Positions 27,988 through 36,570 are shown, numbered from the stretch's first letter. The stretch: DNA of 64,000 nucleotides from Sphingomonas sp. JC676 (GCF_014489075.1 NZ_JACTGR010000001.1:1116001-1180000), one strand, 5' to 3'. The notes: generated by a model from the letters alone, not told the origin. Numbers and translations: made by a program.

Positions 27988-29435
27988 TGGCGAACCCAGC
28001 CCTTAGCGAGCTGCCGCCATTCACGCTCCTGGACGAGCCGGACCTGTCCTTTTCGCCATCCGACGCGACCCAAGTCGATGTGCACCCGCTACGGGGGCTG
28101 GTGAATTACGGTCCATATTCGATGGGCTCCTTCAGCGGCTATACCTCTCGTGTGCGCATCGCAACGGTCGGCCCGGAGAGTGCCTTCCATCGTCGCGGTG
28201 ACCTGATGAAGCTGTTGCGCAACGTGCATAGGCCTTCCGACCGATCGGAATATGTGCCGGAATATCCTGGTTTCGAGCGCCTGTTCCGCGTGGCACTCGA
28301 GGCCGCGCCCGCGAGTGCGCACATCAAGTGGCCGGACCGCCTCGACCAACTACCGGGCGATGGCGACGCGCAGCACCGCCTCTACCTTGCCATGGATGCC
28401 GCGCTTCGGCGCCTCGACGCAGTGCGCAATGAATTCGATGTCGTGCTCGTCCATTTTCCCGACAACTGGGACACCGCGACACGCGGAAAATTCTTCGACG
28501 CGCATGACGTGCTGAAGGCCCTGGGCGCCAAGTATAACATTCCAACCCAGGTCCTGAACGACCGCGTCTTCACCTTCAGCTACAAGGCGTCGCTTGCGTG
28601 GCGTCTCTCGACCGCATTGTATGTGAAGGCTGCAGGCACGCCATGGAAGCTGGCGCCGCTGAAGGGCGTGCCGACCGATACCGCCTATATCGGGTTGGCC
28701 TATGCCCTGCGCGGCGATCAGCAAGACGCGCATTATGTAACTTGCTGTTCGCAGGTTTTCGACATGGACGGCGGAGGTATGCAGTTCGTCGCGTTCGAGG
28801 CGCGGGACCCGGTGGCCGATGTCGCCGAAGCCCGCAGGAACCCCTTTCTCAGCCGCGACGACATGCGCGCGGTGCTCGCCCGCAGCCTGGAACTCTATCA
28901 AGGGCGCAACGGTGGCAACCTGCCGAAGCGCATGGTCATTCACAAGACGACGGCTTTTAAGGAGGGCGAAATAGAGGGCGCATTCGACGCGCTTGCCGGC
29001 GTTCCGGAAATAGAGTGCGTCGAGGTGAGTTCGGCGTCGTGCTGGCGGGGGGTCTGGCTCATAAAGTCAGGCGTGGAAAAACCGCCGTCGCGGCCGTCGG
29101 GCTTCCCCGTCCCGCGCGGCACGATGGTTGTCCGCACAGGCAATTCTGCCCTGGTGTGGGTGGCGGGCAATGCTCCCGAGGTCTCGACCAAGGGCGATTA
29201 CTATCAGGGTAAAAAGAGCATCCCGAGGCCGCTGCAGCTGATCCGCCACGCCGGTAGCGGGCCGCTCGAGCTGACAGCCCATGAGGCGTTGGCGCTCACT
29301 AAAATGGATTGGAACAACGACGCGCTTTACGACCCCGTGCCGGTCAGCATCCGCTATTCGCAAAAACTAGCTCGCACGATTGCGAACGTCCCGGATCTGC
29401 CTCGAAACGTCTATCCGTATCGCCTCTTCATGTAG
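27984..29435 (+). CDS. short prokaryotic Argonaute (MID-PIWI)
   Basis: A 483-residue short Argonaute with MID and PIWI but no N or PAZ domain. The MID guide-pocket region reads YNIPTQVLNDRVFTFSYKASLAWRLSTALYVKAAGTPWKL. The PIWI part begins DTAYIGLAYALRG, where the first catalytic Asp of the DEDX tetrad is replaced (YIGLAY), and RMVIHKTTAF has Thr where the second Asp would be, so it should bind but not cut targets. That is standard for short Argonautes, which signal to a partner effector, here the SIR2-APAZ protein encoded just upstream with a four-base overlap and AGGAG before the ATG. Confidence 0.9.
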   Translation: MMANPALSELPPFTLLDEPDLSFSPSDATQVDVHPLRGLVNYGPYSMGSFSGYTSRVRIATVGPESAFHRRGDLMKLLRNVHRPSDRSEYVPEYPGFERLFRVALEAAPASAHIKWPDRLDQLPGDGDAQHRLYLAMDAALRRLDAVRNEFDVVLVHFPDNWDTATRGKFFDAHDVLKALGAKYNIPTQVLNDRVFTFSYKASLAWRLSTALYVKAAGTPWKLAPLKGVPTDTAYIGLAYALRGDQQDAHYVTCCSQVFDMDGGGMQFVAFEARDPVADVAEARRNPFLSRDDMRAVLARSLELYQGRNGGNLPKRMVIHKTTAFKEGEIEGAFDALAGVPEIECVEVSSASCWRGVWLIKSGVEKPPSRPSGFPVPRGTMVVRTGNSALVWVAGNAPEVSTKGDYYQGKKSIPRPLQLIRHAGSGPLELTAHEALALTKMDWNNDALYDPVPVSIRYSQKLARTIANVPDLPRNVYPYRLFM

Positions 29436-29548
29436 CTGCTCCAGCGCACTCACTTGGCTGCTAGGCTGTGGATCGGCGTCGCCGCTACCGCCGGCCGGAT
29501 CGGAATTTCCGGTTGCCATCCGCCGCATCGAGATTAAGTCTCCGATTA

Positions 29549-29673
29549 GGCTCGCGGACAGATTTTTTGTCGCGCTTCGCGACACGTGAAAAGAATGTGC
29601 GGGAGAATTGCTCCTGCGGTCCATTCGGGCAATCCCTATGGGTCTTTCGACTGCGAAGGAGTGTCCGCGAGCC
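29549..29673 (+). ncRNA. retron msr-msd RNA, Ec67-like
   Basis: A perfect 12-base inverted repeat, GGCTCGCGGACA at 29549-29560 (a1) and its complement at 29662-29673 (a2), encloses 101 bases. G29561 right after a1 is the candidate branching guanosine. Inside are msr hairpins TGTCGCG-CTT-CGCGACA (29568-29584) and GCGGGAG-AATTG-CTCCTGC (29599-29617), then msd stems 29618-29644 (with inner GGG-CAAT-CCC) and CTTTCG-ACTG-CGAAGG (29644-29659). The start ACAGATTT and the end GCGAAGGAGTGYC resemble what I remember of retron Ec67. The RT gene starts 22 bases after a2, the usual retron layout. msDNA would begin near TCCTTCGCAG. Confidence 0.88.
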
Positions 29674-29695
29674 AACGGACCTACGGGCGGGGATT

Positions 29696-30952
29696 GTGAA
29701 ACGGATCGACGAACTCAAGCTGGCGACGTCGCTTTCCGATGTCGCGCTGCTGCTGGGATTTCAACCGAAACCCTTCGCATGGGTAATCTATAAGCAACCA
29801 GCCAAATACAGCGTTTTCGAGATTCCGAAATCGCGTGGCGGGATGCGGGTTATCAAGGCGCCCGAACCGAAACTGAAAGCCGTGCAAGCCCGACTTGCCG
29901 AGTTGCTTCAGGACTGCATCGCCGACATCAACGAAGCGCGATCTCAGACCGAGAAGCTTTCTCACGGCTTTCGCCGGGGGCATTCGATTATCACCAATGC
30001 CTATCAGCATCGCAGCCGCCGCTTCGTCTTCAACGTCGATCTCGCCGATTTCTTCGGGACCATCAACTTCGGTCGCGTGCGCGGCTTCTTAATGACGAAC
30101 AAGCACTTCGCACTGCATGAACGGGCCGCTACCGTGCTCGCGCATATCGTGTGCGACGACAACAGCTTGCCACAAGGCGCACCAACCTCACCCGTCGTGT
30201 CCAACCTTATCGCCCATATCCTCGACGTGCGCCTTGCCAAGCTTTCGCGCCGATTTGGGCTCTACTACACGCGCTACGCTGATGACCTGACGTTCTCGAC
30301 CAACAGCCGCACATTCGCGCCTGAGATAGCGATCAATGATGGCGCGGGCGGTTGGGCTGCGGGGCCCGCATTGATTAAAGCGATCCAGCGTTCCGGGTTC
30401 GCACTCAACCCAAAAAAGACTAGGATGCAACTGCGCCAGTCCCGTCAGGATGTGACCGGTCTGGTGGTGAACGAGAAGGTCAACATCCGCTCCGAATATT
30501 ATCGCGACGCGCGAGCCAAGTGCGATCGCCTCTTCAAGACAGGGAAATACCAGACGAAGCACCTCCTGCGGAAAGAGGACGGCACGTTCGCCATCGAGGA
30601 GTTGGATGGTACCCTTGACCAGCTCGAAGGTACGCTCAGTTTCATCGATAGCGTTAAGCGCCACAAGCAGACGATTGGTCGCGATCACAAGCGTTCTGGT
30701 GCCGAACGGCTGTACAGAAGCTTCCTTCTGTACCACCATTTCTATGCGTCGCAGATGCCGGTCATTCTTTGCGAAGGGAAGACGGACAATATCTACGTCC
30801 GATGTGCGGTTCAGGCCTTCGTCGCCGACTATGCAAAGTGGCCGTGGAGAAGGAAAATGGGGTTGAACTCAAGGTACGGCTGTTCAACTATTCAGACCAC
30901 ACAAAGCGCCTGCTCGGTATCGCTGGCGGATCAGGTCACTTTAATGGCCTGA
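29696..30952 (+). CDS. retron reverse transcriptase with start of a TOPRIM domain
   Basis: A 418-residue frame from GTG at 29696 (GGGG six bases upstream). Retron RT motifs are clear: VDLADFF with Asp115, SLPQGAPTSPVVSNLI, YTRYADDLTF with YADD at 194-197, and the retron-typical VTG at 253-255. The RT copies the msd part of the RNA encoded just upstream. After a helical linker a TOPRIM domain begins (PVILCEGKTDNIYVRCAV, catalytic Glu360) but this frame leaves it after about YAK380 and runs 38 unrelated residues to a stop. The domain continues in the -1 frame, so the intact product would be a ~568-aa RT-TOPRIM fusion, near Ec67 RT in size. Confidence 0.85.
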   Translation: MKRIDELKLATSLSDVALLLGFQPKPFAWVIYKQPAKYSVFEIPKSRGGMRVIKAPEPKLKAVQARLAELLQDCIADINEARSQTEKLSHGFRRGHSIITNAYQHRSRRFVFNVDLADFFGTINFGRVRGFLMTNKHFALHERAATVLAHIVCDDNSLPQGAPTSPVVSNLIAHILDVRLAKLSRRFGLYYTRYADDLTFSTNSRTFAPEIAINDGAGGWAAGPALIKAIQRSGFALNPKKTRMQLRQSRQDVTGLVVNEKVNIRSEYYRDARAKCDRLFKTGKYQTKHLLRKEDGTFAIEELDGTLDQLEGTLSFIDSVKRHKQTIGRDHKRSGAERLYRSFLLYHHFYASQMPVILCEGKTDNIYVRCAVQAFVADYAKWPWRRKMGLNSRYGCSTIQTTQSACSVSLADQVTLMA

Positions 30953-31401
30953 TCAACGATTACCGCAAGAATCTGAAGTCGTTTTCCGCTCCCCACGCCG
31001 AACGTTTCCCCGTGATCCTTCTGATTGATAACGATAGCGGCGCGAAGGGCATCTACGAATGTGTGAAGTCAACCACCAAGAAGGCCTGCGATGGTAAGCA
31101 ACCTTTCTACTACCTAGGTGAGAACCTCTATCTCGTGCCAACGCCATTGGGCGCTGCGGATGCGCCAACGATGATCGAGGATTTTCTTCCTTCGAAATGG
31201 CGGGACGAGCAACTCGGCGGTAAGTCTCTGAACTTTGGAAAAAACATCGACATCACAAAAGAATACGGAAAGGCGCTCTTCGCTGAGCATGTGATCAAAA
31301 AGAACCGCAAAGACGTGGACTTCACCGCGATGCGTTCAATTCTCGACAGAATTGTCGGCGTGATCGATGACTACGCAGCGATGATGGCGGCAGATCTATA
31401 G
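30835..31401 (+). pseudogene. TOPRIM C-terminal part of the retron RT, in the -1 frame
   Basis: From about 30835 the -1 frame reads KVAVEKENGVELKVRLFNYSDHTKRLLGIAGGSGHFN and then VILLIDNDSGAKGIYECV, where the DxD at 31027-31035 is the metal-binding half of a TOPRIM domain. It ends at 31401. It continues the domain whose Glu motif lies at the end of the preceding frame. No good independent start or ribosome site is present (the frame opens at a TTG at 30769). Either one base was lost near 30833-30840, the sequence has an error, or the ribosome shifts -1 at GCA-AAG. It is marked as a broken piece because the default reading does not produce it. Confidence 0.7.
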
Positions 31402-31516
31402 GCGGACACTTTGTCATGGGCAAAACGCTCGGCTTAATTGAGCGAACGGCAGCAATTAGGATTACCTGCGGCTGACGGAGCGCGGGAACTGGTGCGCGAA
31501 GCGGACCGCAACAGCG

Positions 31517-34414
31517 TCAACGGCCAAGTCCCCGGCCACGTCCGAAATCGATGCCATGATTGAAGGCAAGCTCAGCCCCCAACCTACGCCCGGTATCGAT
31601 CGAAATGCCCAGCTCGACCTTCCGCGCGGCGAGTAGGGATTCCAGCTGCGGATCCCGTTCCAGGCTCTTTGCCAGCCCCGCCATCTCGTTCTGGGCTGAT
31701 TTCCGGCCCGCGATGTCGCCGGTCACATAGGCACGATCCGCCATGCTGCTGAGCTTGTGCCAGCGCTCCACGAAGCGATCAGCGCGACGCGCTGGATCGG
31801 TGCGAATCTCAGCTTCAAGCTGCATCGCCCGCATCGCGCGAGTGAAGTTGCCGCCGGCGGCTTCGCTCGCGAGCGGCGGGTCCTTCTTGTAGGCGGCTTC
31901 GAGGTCGTGCGAGGCGTGCTCACGTAGCGCGTTAAGGTCTTTGCGGGCCTCGCGGATTTCCTGCGCCTGACCAGGATCGGCAGCGTCCCCCTTGTAGAAG
32001 CTATCGAAGATGCTGACCACCGCGCGGGCGTGCCGCTGGACGATATTCCTGCGCGCCTGGCGTGCTTCGTCCTCGGGTGATCTCGCCGGTTCAACCGGGC
32101 GCTCGACCGGCAGGCGCAGTCCGTCGAACATGCCGCGCACCTTCTCCGGTACCTGGCGGACCAACTCGGCGACGCGCTCCCGGAAAGTGATGCCGCGGCG
32201 CTCGGCAAACTTGCGGTCTGGCTCTCGGGCATAGTCGCTCGCCATGTCCTTAGCGCGGTCGCGCGATAGCGTGCGGACGAGCCTGCCCTGATCCGCGAAG
32301 TCGTCCTGCCCGTAATGGAGATCGACGCTGTCGCGATGCCGGGACAGAGCGACATAGGCGGAATGGCTGTCCATGCCCGGCGTCGCCAGCACATGCGTGC
32401 GGTCAACCGTCATGCCCTGCGCCTTGTGGATGGTGGCGGCGTAGCCGTGGTCGATCTGCCCGTAATCCTTGATATCGAACGCGACCGACCGGCCATCGTC
32501 GAGCTGCACCGCCATGCGCACCGCACTTGTGCTCTCCACGGTCCCGAGCGTTCCGTTCTTCACGCCGAGGCTGCGCTCGTTCTTCAGGAACATGACGCGG
32601 TCCCCGGACGCAAAGTCGCGCGCGCCGCGCTCGGTAGCGATGGTGACATCCTCGCCAAGCGCCCCGCCGGGACGCAGCCGATCGCGGGCGGCGCCATTGA
32701 GCGCCTGCACCTCGTCGCGCGTGTGCGTGAGGATGATGCGCGAGGCGGCCGAATCGCCAATGCGGCCGCGGTCCCAGCGATCGATCAGCGCATCGCGAGC
32801 CTCGTCCCGCGTCGCGGCGGCATGCACGGCATCGTGCTCGTGATAGACTTGGATCGCCTCACCGGTCCGGCCGGTCGCGAGTTGGCGCGTGGCATCGCGC
32901 TGCCAGTCTTCATGCTGGCGGCGAACCTCGGTAATCTCGACGCTGCCATGCCGTTCGGCAACCGAGCGGAACGCGGCGCCCGCCTCGATCGCCTGGAGCT
33001 GCTCGGGATCGCCCACTATCACGAGCTTCGCGCCGCGCTTCTCGGCCTCTGAGATGACCCGTTCCATCTGGCGCGAGCCGATCATCCCGGCCTCGTCGAT
33101 CACCAGCACACGGTTCGATGTGAGCAGGTCGCGACCCTGTTCCCATTGATGCTCGATCGACGCGATGGTGCGCGATGCGATCCCCGATCCGCTTTCGAGA
33201 TTCTCGGCGGCGATGCCGGACAAGGCGAGCCCCTGAACCTCGTAGCCGGCCCGACTCCACGCATCGCGCGCAACGCTCAGCATGGCTGATTTGCCGGTGC
33301 CGGCGTAGCCCGTGACTATCGCGAGATCGCGTGGTCCGGTTATGTGGTCGAGAGCGGCCTTCTGCTCCCCCCCGAGAATAAGGCCGTTACTCCCGGCGGC
33401 ATCGATGGCTCTGTCTATCGCTGCTGCTGGGAGACTATGATCCGAGCGATCCGCGAGCCGGAGAGCAGCGCGCTCAAGCCGCTGCTCGGTTTCGATCATC
33501 TCGCGGCTGGTGAAGCGGTCTTCGCCGCGCCCGCCCTTGCCCAGCGCCACTAGGTCCGGCGATGCGCGGACCGCGCCCATCGCCTGATCAAACTGCTCCT
33601 TGCCTTCGCTGTGCCGGTGGACGAACCGCGCAAGATCTCGCGTGGTGAATGTCGCCTGCTGCTGGGTGATCGCGTCGAGCGCAATGCGCGGCTCGGCGAT
33701 GATCTTCTCGCCATTGGCGCGAGCGATTTCGAAATGCTCAATGAGCCGCTCGGACTCCAGCCCCTGGGCAGCCATGCGCAACGCCGCCGGGCCGATCTTG
33801 TGCTGCGGCTCCAGGTCAATGCCCTGTGCCTCAAGCGAGCGGTGATCGATCCGCGCATCGATGTCGAGTTCGGCAAGCCGCTGATTGGCGTGTTCCGCCC
33901 AGCGCTCGCGCCATTTCTCCAGCAAATCTGTGCGGTTCCAGTCGCGGACCTTCCCGCCGAACCCGTCCTCGCCAACCTCCCGCATCGTCAGCATTACATG
34001 CGCGTGCGGCTTGGGCTGACCGTCGGCGCCGATATCCCAATGCACATTGAGATCGACGATCATGCCGCGATCGACGAACTCGTCGCGGACAAAGTCGCGG
34101 GCCAGCTCGACGCCCTGCTCCTCGGTCATCTCGCGCGGAATCGCGAACTCGATCTCGCGTGCCAGCTGCGCGTCCTTGCGCAGCTCGGCTACCTCCACCT
34201 CGTTCCAGAGCCGCTCGCGGTCGGAGAGATGCTCGGGCGCGCCGTCGGGCAGCATCACTTCGGAATGAACGACGCCCGCCTTGTTCGAGAAGTCGTGGTG
34301 CCGGTCGAGCCGCTGATCGTGCAGCCGCGACGCCGAGCGATACGCTGCCGACGCCAGCGCGCTCGAACCGGCTGCGCGCGAGATGACCTTTGCCGAGAAA
34401 TGGTAGATCGCCAT
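31517..34414 (-). CDS. traA: TraA-type relaxase/helicase (MOBQ, Ti-like)
   Basis: A 965-residue conjugative relaxase. The N-terminal MobA/MobL domain has MAIYHFSAKVISRAAGSSALASAAYRS with Tyr25 as probable nucleophile and the metal triad motif PKPHAHVMLTMR. The middle is a RecD/TraI-like helicase with Walker A GYAGTGKSAM, Walker B VLVIDEAGMIGS, and later GYAATIHKAQGMT and YVALSRHRDSVDLH. The tail is helical and charged. It nicks oriT, stays bound to the 5' end and unwinds the strand for transfer. It diverges from traC with oriT in between. ATG at 34414 opens the conserved domain. Confidence 0.92.
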   Translation of the reverse strand: MAIYHFSAKVISRAAGSSALASAAYRSASRLHDQRLDRHHDFSNKAGVVHSEVMLPDGAPEHLSDRERLWNEVEVAELRKDAQLAREIEFAIPREMTEEQGVELARDFVRDEFVDRGMIVDLNVHWDIGADGQPKPHAHVMLTMREVGEDGFGGKVRDWNRTDLLEKWRERWAEHANQRLAELDIDARIDHRSLEAQGIDLEPQHKIGPAALRMAAQGLESERLIEHFEIARANGEKIIAEPRIALDAITQQQATFTTRDLARFVHRHSEGKEQFDQAMGAVRASPDLVALGKGGRGEDRFTSREMIETEQRLERAALRLADRSDHSLPAAAIDRAIDAAGSNGLILGGEQKAALDHITGPRDLAIVTGYAGTGKSAMLSVARDAWSRAGYEVQGLALSGIAAENLESGSGIASRTIASIEHQWEQGRDLLTSNRVLVIDEAGMIGSRQMERVISEAEKRGAKLVIVGDPEQLQAIEAGAAFRSVAERHGSVEITEVRRQHEDWQRDATRQLATGRTGEAIQVYHEHDAVHAAATRDEARDALIDRWDRGRIGDSAASRIILTHTRDEVQALNGAARDRLRPGGALGEDVTIATERGARDFASGDRVMFLKNERSLGVKNGTLGTVESTSAVRMAVQLDDGRSVAFDIKDYGQIDHGYAATIHKAQGMTVDRTHVLATPGMDSHSAYVALSRHRDSVDLHYGQDDFADQGRLVRTLSRDRAKDMASDYAREPDRKFAERRGITFRERVAELVRQVPEKVRGMFDGLRLPVERPVEPARSPEDEARQARRNIVQRHARAVVSIFDSFYKGDAADPGQAQEIREARKDLNALREHASHDLEAAYKKDPPLASEAAGGNFTRAMRAMQLEAEIRTDPARRADRFVERWHKLSSMADRAYVTGDIAGRKSAQNEMAGLAKSLERDPQLESLLAARKVELGISIDTGRRLGAELAFNHGIDFGRGRGLGR

Positions 34415-34443
34415 GACGGCAATCCATCTACATCCAAAAGAGC

Positions 34444-34471
34444 ACGTCGGCACGACGTATAAGCGCGCCCT
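34444..34471 (+). other. oriT with RSF1010/Ti-type nick region
   Basis: A perfect inverted repeat ACGTCG-GCA-CGACGT (34444-34458) is followed directly by TATAAGCGCGCCCT. From memory, RSF1010 and Ti oriTs share an inverted repeat followed by TAAGTGCG/CCCT or TAATTGCGCCCT, with the nick between G and C; here that is 34467/34468 on the + strand. It lies 30 bases before the divergent traA start, between traA and traC, as in Ti plasmids. Confidence 0.75.
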
Positions 34472-34585
34472 CGAAAGATTTCATCTATCTCGGGACCGGG
34501 CAATCCCAAGACATTTCAGGGCATTGAGCCTGATCGATAGACCCGATAACTGACTCCACTTCGATGCTCAATCGAGGGACGAGTG

Positions 34586-34912
34586 ATGCGAAAACCCCGC
34601 GACTTTGATTCGGAAATGAAGGCGCTCAACGAGCGGGCGAAACTTCTGAAAGAACGCAAGCTGCACCAGCTTGGCGAACTGGTGATTGCTGCGGGCGCCG
34701 ATGTGCTCGCGGTCGATGTGCTGGCCGGTGCAATGTTGGCGGCGGCCGAAACCAAAGACGCGGCGACTGTGGAGGTCTGGCGCAAGCGCGGCGCAGCCTT
34801 CTTTCAATCAGCAAGCCGGAGCGCCGTGCGCCGCAATCGCGGCGACGTGCGCCGCGCTCCGGCGGGCGATGGCAGCGCGCAACCGCCTTTTGGCGGCACG
34901 AGCACGAATTGA
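34586..34912 (+). CDS. traC: TraC-like conjugal transfer accessory protein
   Basis: A 108-residue charged helical protein (MRKPRDFDSEMKALNERAKLLKERKLHQLGELVIAAGADVLAVDVLAGAMLAAAE) that fits the small TraC proteins encoded next to oriT in Ti-type systems, which help the relaxase at oriT. It is the first gene to the right of oriT. ATG at 34586 is preceded by GAGGGA; a GTG sits one codon earlier. The C-terminal 30 residues are basic and low-complexity. The next gene overlaps its end. Confidence 0.7.
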   Translation: MRKPRDFDSEMKALNERAKLLKERKLHQLGELVIAAGADVLAVDVLAGAMLAAAETKDAATVEVWRKRGAAFFQSASRSAVRRNRGDVRRAPAGDGSAQPPFGGTSTN

Positions 34913-35135
34913 CACACGGGCATGGCAGGTGAAGCGCCGCGAACGGACTCGATACCTCATCGAACTCGGCGGTCTGGTCGCCAAAGCCGGACTGGTCGAA
35001 CTCACTGACGATGATCGCGCCGTAATGTTGGGCCTACTGGCTGACGCTGCGGCCAAGCTGCGCAGCGGAGAGCGCACCCAGTATCTAGCGCTGTGGCGGC
35101 GGCGCGGCCGGCGCGCGTTCGACGACGAAATCTAG
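34869..35135 (+). CDS. traD: TraD-like conjugal transfer protein
   Basis: An 88-residue protein in another frame, overlapping traC by 44 bases. The core KRRERTRYLIELGGLVAKAGLVELTDDDRAVMLGLLADAAAKL is the pattern of the small Ti-type TraD proteins (RKARTRERIQLGGLVVKAGL in relatives, from memory). Its exact role in transfer is unclear. ATG at 34869 is one choice; a GTG at about 34929 just before KRRERT is the other. There is no TraG coupling protein behind it, unlike in complete Ti systems. Confidence 0.65.
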   Translation: MAARNRLLAARARIDTRAWQVKRRERTRYLIELGGLVAKAGLVELTDDDRAVMLGLLADAAAKLRSGERTQYLALWRRRGRRAFDDEI

Positions 35136-35223
35136 CCGAATATGAGGCGGCAAATTACTCCCCGATAGCGGACGACCAATGGATTAAGTTGCGTAGGACC
35201 GCTTTGCTGGGCAGTTATGGATG

Positions 35224-35865
35224 ATGAGCGGAACAGCCTCATATCCAGCGGAGAATCGCGTCCGGGAGGCGCTGGAGGCAGTGTACCGCACATTCGACTT
35301 ACCGCCTCCCCGAGCGATCGGAGGTTGCCCATGCTGCATATCGACACGCGGCACCGATGTTCTGCTTACCACCCCGTTGCGACAGCTTTCCGGTCAGGCG
35401 CTCTGGCGTTACGTGTCTGGCGCCTTCCTGACGATTGGCGACGAGCAGGATTTTCGTTATCTGCTGCCTCGCATTCTCGACATATCGGTGTCTGATCCGG
35501 GCAACTCCAACGATCCCGAGATTGTGCTGGGCAAGCTCCCGCTTGCGCACTGGCGATCGTGGGCTCCGACTGAGCAGAGCGTGATTGAAGTGTTCGTTGA
35601 CGCTTGGTTCGAGTGGGCGCTCGCAAGTGACGTGGCCGAGGTGGAAGAAGGCTGGGTCGGAACGGACGCGGAGAGCGTGCTGTGTGGCGCAGCGCGAGCG
35701 AAGATGCCGCTGCATCACTGGCTCCTGCGCTTATTAGAGCCGGACGCTGCGCCAGTCCTGACCGATATGAAACACCGCTTCCCGACTGAGATGTCCGGTT
35801 TTTGGGAGTTCGCGCCGGCCGGCTTGGTAGAGCTCTCAACGATTCTGGCACAAGGGCGAGCGTAG
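35224..35865 (+). CDS. hypothetical protein
   Basis: A 213-residue soluble protein, starting at the second of two consecutive ATGs (35221/35224). It contains PCCISTRGTDVLLTTPLRQLSGQALWRYVSGAFLTIGDEQDFRYLLPRILDIS and a C-terminal tryptophan-rich part (AHWRSWAPTEQSVIEVFVDAWFEWAL). I do not recognise the family. It starts 88 bases after traD and is the first of three small genes that look like stand-alone immunity proteins; that grouping is inference. Confidence 0.6.
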   Translation: MSGTASYPAENRVREALEAVYRTFDLPPPRAIGGCPCCISTRGTDVLLTTPLRQLSGQALWRYVSGAFLTIGDEQDFRYLLPRILDISVSDPGNSNDPEIVLGKLPLAHWRSWAPTEQSVIEVFVDAWFEWALASDVAEVEEGWVGTDAESVLCGAARAKMPLHHWLLRLLEPDAAPVLTDMKHRFPTEMSGFWEFAPAGLVELSTILAQGRA

Positions 35866-35978
35866 ATCCGCTTTCCACCCACTCCTCGCCGTTCGCCTGG
35901 CCGATAGTGGGCACTGCAAGCGGAGGTTCTGCTTACGACCCGGTAGCGGACATCGTAGTGGGTGGTTATGCTGCGATA

Positions 35979-36443
35979 GTGGAGAATGAGGCACCAGCAA
36001 CTTTCGAGGGACCAACGGGTTCGCTGCGCATTGGCGTAGAACGCTACCAATTTCCGGAAATCACAGGCGACGATTGGGATTCCAATTGGCTAATCATCAA
36101 TGGCGATGCCGTCCTTGATGGCAAGTCGTGGACCTTTCGTGACGCCTGCTTGACCACCTTCGAAATGGAGCGCCTCGCTGATTGGCTCGACCAAGTGTCT
36201 TCCGGCAAGGTCGAAAACGCATTTTGCGGCTTTACTGAACCGAACCTCGATTTTGAGCGAGTGTCGGACGTAGCTGTTCGTATCGCATTTTCACTTGAGG
36301 CTCTGCCACCGTGGAGCAAGCGCGATAGTGATTTCGGGGAAATTGGATTCAACGTCCCGATCGATAATCGGGTTGGTGCTGCCGCGAACAGCCTACGTGC
36401 GCTTCTAACACGCTACCCGGTCCGAGCGCGCGACGGCGGCTGA
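35979..36443 (+). CDS. WapI-family immunity-like protein
   Basis: About 154 residues. The core is LRIGVERYQFPEITGDDWDSNWLIINGDAV, SWTFRDACLTTFEMERLADWLDQVSSGK and FCGFTEPNLDFERVSD, which matches the pattern of the WapI-type immunity family (DxWDxNWL, LTxxExxxLxxWL, FTEPxLxF) that neutralises contact-dependent toxins. No toxin gene is adjacent, so it is an orphan immunity or has another role. The start is uncertain: GTG at 35979 lies just before the conserved part and the frame is open to 35802, overlapping the previous gene. Confidence 0.6.
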   Translation: MENEAPATFEGPTGSLRIGVERYQFPEITGDDWDSNWLIINGDAVLDGKSWTFRDACLTTFEMERLADWLDQVSSGKVENAFCGFTEPNLDFERVSDVAVRIAFSLEALPPWSKRDSDFGEIGFNVPIDNRVGAAANSLRALLTRYPVRARDGG

Positions 36444-36487
36444 CCACTCACTGACGGACGTTCGCGCGCTGATCCCGCGTCCTAGAA

Positions 36488-36501
36488 GCGCCGGTCCGCA
36501 A
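36488..36501 (+). repeat. 14-base repeat, first copy
   Basis: GCGCCGGTCCGCAA occurs here, after the WapI-like gene, and again at 36957-36970 after the next gene. The two copies flank the 36571 gene. The surrounding bases also hold the island's TAGCGGAC-type motif. Confidence 0.6.
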
Positions 36502-36570
36502 CTGACCCACTTGCGGACATTTAGAGGGCAATGCACGTTCGCCGAAAGTTGACGAAGGAACACGTAGGGT

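Noticed and set aside
30769..31401. Treating the TOPRIM part as an independent gene
   Set aside because: The frame opens with a TTG without a ribosome site, and the domain's first motif is in the preceding frame, so it is better explained as the displaced end of the RT gene.
31517..35135. Calling the element a full integrative conjugative element
   Set aside because: Only relaxase, traC and traD are present; no VirB/Trb secretion genes or coupling protein were seen, so it is at most mobilizable.
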